Part shown: in pieces, positions 1 to 5,500 of the stretch
Numbering within the stretch: the first letter of the stretch is position 1
Layout of the letters: each line of letters begins with the position of its first letter
Source of the DNA: Caryophanales bacterium UBA4694
GTDB lineage: Bacteria > Bacillota_I > Bacilli_A > RFN20 > CAG-288
DNA length: 9,165 nt
Reading direction: 5' to 3'
Assembly: GCA_002404835.1 (NCBI GenBank)
Contig: DHKM01000038.1
Coordinates: 1 to 9,165 of the forward strand
Position numbers and translations under genes: made by a program
Notes under the pieces: generated by a model
What the model saw: the letters and a program-made list of their open reading frames with translations, nothing else
Told to the model about the DNA's origin: nothing
Databases searched by the model: none

Positions 1-30
1 GAAATCCGTGTTTTTTTCATTTTTTATCGT

Positions 31-53
31 TATAATGAGTTTTATTTAGAGGT
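31..53 (+). promoter_or_regulatory. Probable -10 box and RBS of the mnmM-like gene
   Basis: A perfect TATAAT lies at 31-36 and an AGAGGT Shine-Dalgarno-like stretch at 48-53, six bases before the ATG at 60. No good -35 hexamer is seen 16-18 bases upstream, where the sequence is a T-rich run. The leader would be only about 17 nt, leaving no room for a riboswitch. The window starts close upstream, so a further upstream promoter cannot be excluded. Confidence 0.55.
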
Positions 54-59
54 CATAAC

Positions 60-614
60 ATGATAGATTTATTGGATTTGCATAAGTATTTTATTCTTAG
101 GCATTTAAAGGAAGGTGATACGGCTATCGATTTTACGATGGGAAATGGACATGATACAGAATTCTTGTCTAAGACGGTAGGAGAGACAGGACATGTCTAC
201 GCTTTTGATATTCAGCAACAGGCAATTGATTCTACTAGCAAGCATCTGAAGGAAGCCGGATGCTTTGAAAATTATACTTTGATCCATGACTCTCACCATA
301 AGGTCAAGGAATATGTTCATGAAAAATTCAAAGCCGGTATGTTCAATCTTGGATGGCTTCCTGGCGGAGATAAATCCATCTATACCTTAAGGCAAACAAC
401 ACTTCCTGCCATTGAATCTGCCTTGGATCTGATGGATAAGGATGCGATTCTGAACATTGCAATTTATCCAGGCCATGAAGAGGGTGATTTGGAAGGAAAG
501 ATGGTTGTCGAATATCTTTCGACGTTGAGCAAATATAAGTTTGCATGCACAAGGGTCAATATTCTGAATTCAAAATCCAGCCCCTATTTCATCATGGTCG
601 AAAGCCACGAATAA
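60..614 (+). CDS. mnmM: MnmM/YtqB-type class I SAM-dependent tRNA methyltransferase
   Basis: 184-residue cytosolic methyltransferase of the family annotated as 'rRNA methylase' or YtqB. B. subtilis YtqB is now known as MnmM, which methylates the 5-aminomethyl group of 2-thiouridine at tRNA wobble position 34 to give mnm5s2U. Seen here: the SAM-binding motif I DFTMGNGHDT at residues 24-33, the acidic ribose-binding residue D50 in AFDIQQQAI, the family-typical NLGWLPGGDKS at 96-106, and YPGH at 136-139. Length is near the usual 185-195 residues. The N-terminus is slightly shorter than in many homologues, but the ATG has a well-placed AGAGGT, so the start is kept. A possible terminator follows at 702-733, so the gene appears monocistronic in this window. 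Family assignment is firm. The exact tRNA reaction is inferred from family motifs. Confidence 0.88.
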   Translation: MIDLLDLHKYFILRHLKEGDTAIDFTMGNGHDTEFLSKTVGETGHVYAFDIQQQAIDSTSKHLKEAGCFENYTLIHDSHHKVKEYVHEKFKAGMFNLGWLPGGDKSIYTLRQTTLPAIESALDLMDKDAILNIAIYPGHEEGDLEGKMVVEYLSTLSKYKFACTRVNILNSKSSPYFIMVESHE

Positions 615-701
615 ATCTGTTAGGGTTCAATATCCAGGGTATTTTAAGGAAGAGTATTATTTGAAATGGCGTTCTGATATAAGAAAACAACTTAACAAGT
701 A

Positions 702-733
702 AGGCGCGTTTCATCGGTAACATGCCTGTTTTT
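702..733 (+). terminator. Possible rho-independent terminator after the mnmM-like gene
   Basis: Arms 702-709 (AGGCGCGT) and 720-727 (ACATGCCT) pair over eight positions with one G-U and one C-A mismatch. The loop is ten bases, and TTTTT follows at 729-733. The stem is modest, but position and U-tract suit termination before the CarD promoter at 776-784. Confidence 0.45.
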
Positions 734-775
734 ATGTTCTTCTTTGGATTTTTCAGGCCAAAAGCCATCGAAAAA

Positions 776-784
776 TGATATAAT
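776..784 (+). promoter_or_regulatory. Extended -10 promoter of the CarD-family gene
   Basis: TGATATAAT reads as TG-N-TATAAT, a perfect extended -10 element. No convincing -35 is seen, which is usual for extended -10 promoters. Transcription would start near 791 and give a 5' leader of about 90 nt before the chosen start at 881. The leader can form a hairpin between AAGAATG at 796-802 and CATTCTT at 824-830, seven perfect pairs with a 21-nt loop. Confidence 0.65.
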
Positions 785-880
785 AAAAGAGAAAAAAGAA
801 TGCTTGATTTCAACTTTAGTTTACATTCTTACGGGTTTGGGAAAGTGCTTGACTCAGACAATTGTAAGGAGGTTTTGGTC

Positions 881-1405
881 ATGGGAAATTATCGGATCGG
901 TGATAAGGCAATCGATAAAACCGGAGCTATCTTTGAAGTAGAAAAGATGGAAGAACAGGACTTCGGAGGTGGAACTTCTGTTTTTCTTGTGATGAAACCA
1001 TTCTTTTCCAATGACTATTCAAAGGATTACAGGATGTATGTTCCTTTAGGAAATGCGGACAAGATTTTACGACCTGTGATGACAAAAGAACAAGCATTGG
1101 ATCTGATTGATCAAATGGCAGGTTTGACGGGATTTCCTGAAGTCCCGCCACGGGAGAGAAAGGTCCAGTTCCAGAATATCATCAGCACGGGAGATAGAAA
1201 GGAAATTTATCGTGTTATCAAGTCCTTGATTGAATATCGGAACAAGAGAAAACAAAACAACAAACCTTTTTCGGATTTTGATACCAAGCTTCTGAAGAAC
1301 CTTGAAACCATGATTCAAAATGAAATTTCTGTTGCACTTGGTATTTCACCTTCTTTTGTTGCCGATTTTGTAAAACAGAGAACTGGAAACTATTTATTCA
1401 GCTGA
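881..1405 (+). CDS. CarD/CdnL-family transcriptional regulator
   Basis: 174-residue protein of the CarD_CdnL_TRCF family. These proteins bind the RNA polymerase beta subunit through an N-terminal Tudor-like domain and stabilise open promoter complexes through a helical C-terminal domain. Seen here: the N-terminal module with YRIGDKAIDKTG at 4-15, the family-typical strand MYVPLGNADKILRPV at 52-66, and a C-terminal helical region including the conserved-looking SGD-like turn TGD at 103-105. The start at 881 is chosen because TAAGGAGG ends eight bases before the ATG. An in-frame ATG at 800 would add 27 residues but has no clear RBS and lies about nine bases from the predicted transcription start. 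The protein contains no tryptophan, whereas CdnL-type members use a Trp just before the SGD region to wedge into the DNA minor groove; P90 seems to take its place. Its 3' end overlaps the opposing HTH gene by 16 bp. It could be a divergent paralogue rather than the main CdnL of the cell. Confidence 0.85.
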   Translation: MGNYRIGDKAIDKTGAIFEVEKMEEQDFGGGTSVFLVMKPFFSNDYSKDYRMYVPLGNADKILRPVMTKEQALDLIDQMAGLTGFPEVPPRERKVQFQNIISTGDRKEIYRVIKSLIEYRNKRKQNNKPFSDFDTKLLKNLETMIQNEISVALGISPSFVADFVKQRTGNYLFS

Positions 1406-1812
1406 GGAAGTTTTTCAGTAACAGATGTATCTGAATCGCTTTTTCTGCTTTCTTTGACAAGTTTTTCGACAGAGAGATGGACTAAGTCCGTGACAGCTTG
1501 TTTTTTTGGTGCATCAAGCCCTTTGATGCTTTCCGTTATGCTGTCCGTATACTTGTCCTCTTTTTCTTTTCGTGCGTTTCCTTCTCTTATTGCAGCTTGC
1601 TCGGAATAATCTCGGTTTCTTCTTCCGACAAGATAATCAATCGAAACATGGAAGACATCTGCCATTTTACAAAGATTATCGATGCTTGGCTCGATTCTAC
1701 CGATTTCATAGTCGGAGATATTGTATTGCTTGATATGAAGTTTCTTTGCAAGATCCCCTTGCGTCATTCCTGCTTTTTTCCGTAGATATCTTAGATTGTC
1801 TTTTAGTTTCAT
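1390..1812 (-). CDS. XRE-family helix-turn-helix regulator
   Basis: 140-residue DNA-binding protein with a Cro/C1-type HTH over residues 3-63. LRYLRKKAGMTQGDLAKKL opens the motif, IKQYNISDYEIGRIEPS supplies the recognition helix, and LCKMADVFHVSIDYLVGR is the usual closing segment. Residues 66-140 are charged, probably helical, and match no known domain by eye, so there is no visible peptidase, ligand-binding or metal-binding module. The start is supported by CCTCC on the plus strand at 1819-1823 (GGAGG on the coding strand), six bases from the ATG. It most resembles stand-alone repressors of stress or mobile-element genes, but no target gene is adjacent: its left neighbour is convergent and its right neighbour lies across a 570-bp gap. 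Its own promoter region or the Sel1 gene promoter are natural candidate targets. Function beyond DNA binding is unknown. Confidence 0.85.
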   Translation of the reverse strand: MKLKDNLRYLRKKAGMTQGDLAKKLHIKQYNISDYEIGRIEPSIDNLCKMADVFHVSIDYLVGRRNRDYSEQAAIREGNARKEKEDKYTDSITESIKGLDAPKKQAVTDLVHLSVEKLVKESRKSDSDTSVTEKLPQLNK

Positions 1813-1833
1813 GGTTGTCCTCCGGATAGAGAA

Positions 1834-1862
1834 AATATAATATCTTCTTTATTAGATTACAA
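1834..1862 (-). promoter_or_regulatory. Promoter of the XRE-family gene
   Basis: On the minus strand, TTGTAA (plus-strand 1857-1862) and TATATT (1834-1839) are separated by exactly 17 bp. The match is 4/6 at -35 and 5/6 at -10. Transcription would start near 1827, about 15 bases before the ATG and just upstream of the GGAGG. AT-rich surroundings raise the chance of a coincidental match. Confidence 0.5.
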
Positions 1863-2320
1863 CAGCCTAAAGATAAAGCTTTTTTCATTCGAAGTCTTGA
1901 AAAAATGACAAATAAGGATTCAAAATCTTGAGTAAAAAAATACAAAAAGTATCAGGCAAATTATAGTGTGCAAATAAATCGTCGAATTTGCAATATAATG
2001 GCTGATTCTTCTCAAAAAAGTGGCAAAAATAGTCGATTTTTGATTTTGAAAACAATTCATTGAAAAAATAAGATTTATATTGAAAAGACAATTGATTTGA
2101 AGAAAGAAAAAATAGAACATTTTGTTTGTGAAAACAAATTTTAAAGAAAGCGATTACATTGCCTGATTCTTTTCTGCTCTTTCCTGCACTGAAATATTAT
2201 ATCATCAATCCTTTTCGGTTAAAACATGTGAATTCTATCGAAAAAATCAAATAACATACACGTTTTTTGACGAATATCAAATTTTGAAAATAATGTAACA
2301 ATAAAAACTTTGAAAATATA

Positions 2321-2370
2321 TAGACATTTCTTAGCTCTGATGATACACTTAAAGAAAGAAATGAAAGGGG
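2321..2370 (+). promoter_or_regulatory. Promoter and RBS of the Sel1-repeat gene
   Basis: TAGACA at 2321-2326 (5/6 match to TTGACA) is followed by a 17-bp spacer and TACACT at 2344-2349 (4/6), preceded by TG at 2341-2342 in extended -10 position. AAAGGGG at 2364-2370 is nine bases before the ATG at 2380. Two TTTGAAAATA direct repeats lie immediately upstream and may act as an AT-rich UP element or a regulator site. Confidence 0.65.
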
Positions 2371-2379
2371 TTTCATCAA

Positions 2380-3081
2380 ATGGAGACAACTAAAACGCTT
2401 AGACGTAAAGTCGACAAAGGAGATAGTCTTAGTATGTGTGTTCTTGCTATGCATGTTTTTGACGGCTTCATGGCAAGACGAGATCCGGAAAAAGGACTTG
2501 AACTGATCCAGAAAGCAAAGAAGACAGGTAGCCCTTATGCAGATTACTTCCTCGCTTACTATTACAAACATTATGATTATTCCAAGAAAAAAGATGAAAA
2601 GATGAGGACTCTCTTCTCTCAGGCAAGCCAAGAAATGGAGAAGCTTGTCCATGAAAAGGAACCGTTAGGCTGCTATTGTTATGGTATGATCCATAGAAAA
2701 GATACGGATAAGGAAATGAGAAAAAAGGTAATTGATTGTTTCCTTGTCGCTGCAGAAGATGGAATGACGGAAGCGCAGTATGAATTGGGTATGCTTTATT
2801 CGCTGGATAAGAAGAAAGAGAAACAGGCAAGGGAATATATTTATCAGTCTGCAATCAAAGGATACCATAAAGCCCAAAAGGCGATGGGAGACTGCTATCG
2901 TGATGGAACCCTAGGAATATCGGTCTCTTTAAAGGATGCAAACGAATGGTATAAGAAGGCTGCTTACAATGGCAATCATGTCGCCATGAAGCACTTGGGT
3001 CAGTATTATGAAGGAATCGGTAATCCGAAGAGAGCAAAATACTGGTACAAAAAAGCGGAAGCGAGAAAAGCAATCGATTAG
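2380..3081 (+). CDS. Sel1-like repeat (TPR-type) protein
   Basis: 233-residue soluble protein with no signal peptide or membrane segment, built of Sel1/TPR-like helical pairs. Recognisable units lie at about 14-50 (GDSLSMCVLAMHVFDGF then DPEKGLELIQKAKKTG), 95-130, 130-163 (GMTEAQYELGMLYSLDKKKEKQAREYIYQSAIKG in pieces), 164-200 (GYHKAQKAMGDCYRDG then LKDANEWYKKAAYNGN) and 201-228 (HVAMKHLGQYYEG then PKRAKYWYKKAEAR). The recurring A..LG..Y and A..W/Y..KAA patterns are diagnostic of Sel1 repeats. Such proteins act as protein-protein interaction scaffolds, and the sequence does not show a partner. It has its own promoter and a strong terminator, so it is monocistronic. It is lysine-rich. No enzymatic motif is present. 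Confidence 0.85.
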   Translation: METTKTLRRKVDKGDSLSMCVLAMHVFDGFMARRDPEKGLELIQKAKKTGSPYADYFLAYYYKHYDYSKKKDEKMRTLFSQASQEMEKLVHEKEPLGCYCYGMIHRKDTDKEMRKKVIDCFLVAAEDGMTEAQYELGMLYSLDKKKEKQAREYIYQSAIKGYHKAQKAMGDCYRDGTLGISVSLKDANEWYKKAAYNGNHVAMKHLGQYYEGIGNPKRAKYWYKKAEARKAID

Positions 3082-3086
3082 AATAG

Positions 3087-3126
3087 AAATCTCTCCCGGA
3101 TTCTTTCTGAGGAGAGATTTTCTTTT
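3087..3126 (+). terminator. Rho-independent terminator after the Sel1-repeat gene
   Basis: A perfect 10-bp stem, AAATCTCTCC at 3087-3096 and GGAGAGATTT at 3111-3120, has a 14-nt loop and an extra G-U pair at 3086/3121. The U-rich tail TTTTCTTTT follows. It begins five bases after the Sel1 stop codon and separates this gene from ylmH. Confidence 0.85.
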
Positions 3127-3136
3127 ATCCCTCTTG

Positions 3137-3142
3137 TATAAT
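3137..3142 (+). promoter_or_regulatory. -10 box of ylmH, consistent with a leaderless transcript
   Basis: A perfect TATAAT, preceded directly by TG, ends six bases before the GTG at 3149. The expected start of transcription, about seven bases after the box, falls on the GTG itself. The -35 region overlaps the 3' arm of the preceding terminator and has no good hexamer. There is no Shine-Dalgarno sequence between the box and the start codon. Confidence 0.55.
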
Positions 3143-3148
3143 ATCCTT

Positions 3149-3949
3149 GTGGAAAACAAAGAACTTATTTCAGCAAGGGCAAAGGAACTTGCCTATCGGA
3201 CAAGCAGTCAAGGCTACCTCTCTCATACGGACTTTCTGTCTCTTTCTGAACAGAATGAGTTTTTCCTGTTTCTGAAAGAAGAGCATATCAACCCTGAACA
3301 AGGGATGCTTTTGGGTGTAAGATTTAGAATGTATGGTGGACATGTGGAAAGCGATCGGAAGATGATTTTCTTCCTTCCCTATTATATGAGTGAAGAAGAA
3401 TTTCTAAATCTTCAGGATGAAGGTGATACTATATCTTGTCTACATATCTATCCAAAAAATAAAAAGTTTGCAGATATGCTTACTCACCGAGATTATCTAG
3501 GTGCTTTGATGAAGCTTGGATATGAAAGAGACCAATTCGGAGATATCCTGAGCGATGGGGTCGATGGATATGTGTTTATGAATAAGCAGGTTTCCTCCTT
3601 TGTCAAAGATGAACTGATTAAAATCAAACACACGACAGTCGAGAATGTGGAGATTTCTCCCAGAGAGTGCCCGTTTGAGCAGAAATTCGTGGAAGAAACG
3701 ATACATATTCCATCAGAAAGAATCGACTGTATTATCGGAGAGGTGTTTCATCTTTCCAGAAGGAGTGCACAGGAACTGATTGGGAAAGAATGCGTCTTTG
3801 TCGATGGGATGACTATGAAGAATAATTCGCATATTCTGAAAGAGAATAACCGCGTTTCCATCCGTGGATATGGGAAGTTCATCTATCTTGCCAATGCCTA
3901 CACAACGAAGAAGGGAAGACTGTGTACAAAAGTAAAACGATATTGCTGA
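3149..3949 (+). CDS. ylmH: YlmH-like S4-domain RNA-binding protein
   Basis: 266-residue homologue of YlmH, a protein usually coded in the ylm/divIVA cluster. In B. subtilis it binds 50S subunits carrying obstructed peptidyl-tRNA and can act in ribosome-associated quality control in place of RqcP. Seen here: an N-terminal helical segment (KELISARAKELAYR then HTDFLSLSEQ), the family signature LTHRDYLGALMKLGYERDQFGDIL over 111-134, and a C-terminal S4 domain at about 190-247 (RIDCIIGEVFHLSRRSAQEL, then VFVDG and NNRVSIRGYGKF). Start choice: GTG at 3149 gives an N-terminus that fits the family. An in-frame TTG lies at 3134, and the next in-frame ATG comes only near residue 53. An upstream in-frame ATG at 3008 lies inside the Sel1 gene and before its terminator, so it is rejected. 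There is no RBS before the GTG. The usual ylm neighbours (sepF, ylmG, divIVA) are not adjacent, so the gene stands alone here. Confidence 0.87.
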   Translation: MENKELISARAKELAYRTSSQGYLSHTDFLSLSEQNEFFLFLKEEHINPEQGMLLGVRFRMYGGHVESDRKMIFFLPYYMSEEEFLNLQDEGDTISCLHIYPKNKKFADMLTHRDYLGALMKLGYERDQFGDILSDGVDGYVFMNKQVSSFVKDELIKIKHTTVENVEISPRECPFEQKFVEETIHIPSERIDCIIGEVFHLSRRSAQELIGKECVFVDGMTMKNNSHILKENNRVSIRGYGKFIYLANAYTTKKGRLCTKVKRYC

Positions 3950-3992
3950 AATAATAAACAAAAATTCAATTTCTATTTAATAAGGAAAGTAG

Positions 3993-4022
3993 TACAATAT
4001 ACACCACGTATTGAATGAGGAA
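3993..4022 (+). promoter_or_regulatory. tetR-patatin promoter region with candidate operator and RBS
   Basis: TACAAT at 3993-3998 is a 5/6 -10 match; the -35 position (TTTCTA, 3970-3975) is weak. An inverted repeat CAATA (3995-3999) / TATTG (4009-4013), centred at 4004, overlaps the -10 and the expected transcription start, where a TetR-type autorepressor would bind. The arms match for only five bases. GAGGAAG at about 4017-4022 is the RBS, six bases before the ATG at 4028. Confidence 0.45.
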
Positions 4023-4027
4023 GATTT

Positions 4028-4567
4028 ATGCCCAAACTTTATAGTGATACCAGAGGTATGATTCTGAAGGCTGCACGCGATGAAGCAAAGGAAAAGGGAT
4101 TGAACAACATCAGCGTAAGAAGCATTTCTGAAAGATCAGGTCTTGGACTTGGTACTTTTTATAATTACTTCGAAAACAAGAGGGAACTGATTTCGACCAT
4201 GGTATCCGAGGATTGGTTGACATTCGAAGAAAAACTTTTAAAGGATTCACAGGATGTCAATTTCAATGTATATCTCCTTGTCCAAGAAATGGTCGATTCG
4301 ATAAGGGAATTTTTCAGCCGAAATAGAGAAACATTGATTGCTTGTGATAGTAGTCAGGTCATGCCTTTTTATATGGTTCATCGTGAAAGGCTTCTGAATT
4401 CCCTTGTACATATTTTCATTCATGTTCCTAATGTCGTTTGTCCGGATGATGAGCTTTTCCTATATGCTCATTCCGTTATCGGATATGCTATGGGTGGACT
4501 TAAGCTTCCATTCGGGAGACTTGTCGAAATCATCAATGACGGTTTGTTCAAATCCAGAGAGGAATAG
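4028..4567 (+). CDS. TetR/AcrR-family transcriptional regulator
   Basis: 179-residue one-component regulator. Its N-terminal DNA-binding domain runs from about residue 9 to 56: RGMILKAARDEAKEKGLNNI leads into the HTH, and VRSISERSGLGLGTFYNYFENKREL carries the near-invariant GTFYNYFENKREL recognition-helix and turn region. Residues 60-179 form the helical ligand-binding and dimerisation domain, too divergent to predict a ligand. Length is typical of the family (about 180-200). The ATG has a GAGGAAG RBS. The gene ends one base before the patatin start, so TetR and the lipid hydrolase are co-transcribed. TetR proteins commonly repress their own operon, and the inverted repeat over the promoter suits that. 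The nearby convergent ABC exporter is another possible target, but there is no direct evidence. Confidence 0.88.
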   Translation: MPKLYSDTRGMILKAARDEAKEKGLNNISVRSISERSGLGLGTFYNYFENKRELISTMVSEDWLTFEEKLLKDSQDVNFNVYLLVQEMVDSIREFFSRNRETLIACDSSQVMPFYMVHRERLLNSLVHIFIHVPNVVCPDDELFLYAHSVIGYAMGGLKLPFGRLVEIINDGLFKSREE

Positions 4568-4568
4568 A

Positions 4569-5498
4569 ATGTCAGTGTTAAAGAAAAAGGAATATTCTCT
4601 TCTTTACTCTCTTCCTCATTGTCAGGCAACGGATGAAATTAAGGAAGGCTGTCTTGTTTTGGAAGGTGGAGCTTTCCGTGGAGTATATACTTCCGGTGTT
4701 TTGGATGCTCTGATGCTTTATAACTACAATTTCCGGACAACCATAGGTTGCTCTGCAGGTTGTCTTACTGGGGTATGTTATGTCTCTGGCGATATCGGAA
4801 GAAGCGGATTTCTCAATCTGAAATTTCGACATGATTCCAATTATGTAGGTACAAAATCCTTGGCTAAGGAGCGGAATGTCATTGGATTTGACTATATGTT
4901 TTTCGGAGAACCGGACAAGGAGTATCCGTTGAATCGAAAAAGACTGGAAACAACAAAGCGGGAGATGTATGCTGCCGTAACCAATGTTGGTAATGGAGAG
5001 ACAGAATATATGGAACTCCATTCTTTCAGTTTGGATGATTTTTTCAAGGTTTGTCAGGCTTCCTCTTCTATGCCTTTTTTGTCTCCGATGGTCAAAATCA
5101 AAGACTCCTATTATCTTGATGGAGGATGCTCTTGCAAGATTCCATATCGTTTTGCCATGGATAAAGGCTATTCGAAGATCATTGTAGTGAGAACAAGGGA
5201 TTCCAGTTTTAGGAAAGAGAAGATGCCGATTCAGGAAAAAGAATTGATTAGAGTCCGTTATGCGAAGTACAAGGAATTTTCAAAGAAACTTATAGACTCC
5301 AATGAGGAATATAATCGGGAATGCGACGAAATCGAAGAATTGAAGAAGCAAGGTAGGATTTTTGTGATTGAGCCAAGTCTTCCCGTCGATATCGAGAGAT
5401 TGGAAGGGAATATGGAAAAACTAGGAGATGTCTATTGGCGTGGATATCAGGATACCATTAGACTCCTTCCTAGTTTGAGGAAATATCTGAATAAATAG
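4569..5498 (+). CDS. Patatin-like phospholipase, YjjU-type
   Basis: 309-residue patatin-family serine hydrolase, which cleaves acyl esters of lipids with a Ser-Asp dyad. Seen here: the glycine-rich oxyanion loop LEGGAFRGVYTSGVLDAL at 31-48, the nucleophile elbow GCSAG at 60-64 (Ser62), the catalytic Asp in LDGG at 183-186 (Asp184) followed by IPYRFAMDKGYSKIIVVRTR, and a C-terminal extension as in the YjjU/DUF6363 group. All catalytic elements are intact. No signal peptide or transmembrane segment is visible, so it is probably cytosolic or peripheral to the membrane. The start at 4569 is chosen because it lies one base after the tetR stop, with AGAGGAA about six bases upstream; the frame extends further upstream only inside tetR. 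The substrate is unknown: membrane phospholipid turnover and detoxification of a foreign lipid are both possible. Confidence 0.9.
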   Translation: MSVLKKKEYSLLYSLPHCQATDEIKEGCLVLEGGAFRGVYTSGVLDALMLYNYNFRTTIGCSAGCLTGVCYVSGDIGRSGFLNLKFRHDSNYVGTKSLAKERNVIGFDYMFFGEPDKEYPLNRKRLETTKREMYAAVTNVGNGETEYMELHSFSLDDFFKVCQASSSMPFLSPMVKIKDSYYLDGGCSCKIPYRFAMDKGYSKIIVVRTRDSSFRKEKMPIQEKELIRVRYAKYKEFSKKLIDSNEEYNRECDEIEELKKQGRIFVIEPSLPVDIERLEGNMEKLGDVYWRGYQDTIRLLPSLRKYLNK

Positions 5499-5500
5499 AC

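Larger units (their letters stand above)
1813..2379. other. AT-rich intergenic gap without a supported gene
   Basis: About 570 bp with very high AT content and no reading frame with both a plausible start and RBS. It holds the XRE promoter at its left edge and the Sel1-gene promoter at its right edge. Between them are a minus-strand extended -10 (plus coordinates 2196-2204), a perfect 7-bp hairpin at 2121-2138 (TTTGTTT, loop GTGA, AAACAAA) followed by TTTT, a 6-bp inverted repeat GCAAAT/ATTTGC at about 1970-1991, a direct 9-mer CTGATTCTT at 2002-2010 and 2163-2171, and two exact copies of TTTGAAAATA at 2283-2292 and 2309-2318. The gap could be regulatory DNA, a decayed gene or an unrecognised small RNA. 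I cannot decide which from sequence alone. Confidence 0.5.

Noticed and set aside
1885..2120. Minus-strand hydrophobic small open frames in the AT-rich gap (a possible toxin-like small membrane peptide)
   Set aside because: The Phe/Leu/Ile-rich content is what AT-rich DNA gives by chance. No RBS precedes the starts and no antisense partner RNA pattern is seen.
2197..2652. Minus-strand open frame of 151 residues
   Set aside because: It overlaps the start, RBS and promoter of the Sel1-repeat gene, is composed of AT-rich low-quality hydrophobic sequence, and shows no domain or RBS.
3008..3148. Upstream ATG that would extend YlmH by 47 residues
   Set aside because: The extension lies inside the Sel1 coding region and reads through its terminator hairpin; the family N-terminus fits the GTG at 3149.
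4404..4568. 55-residue N-terminal extension of the patatin protein
   Set aside because: It lies entirely within tetR in another frame; the ATG at 4569 has a proper RBS and gives a normal patatin N-terminus.
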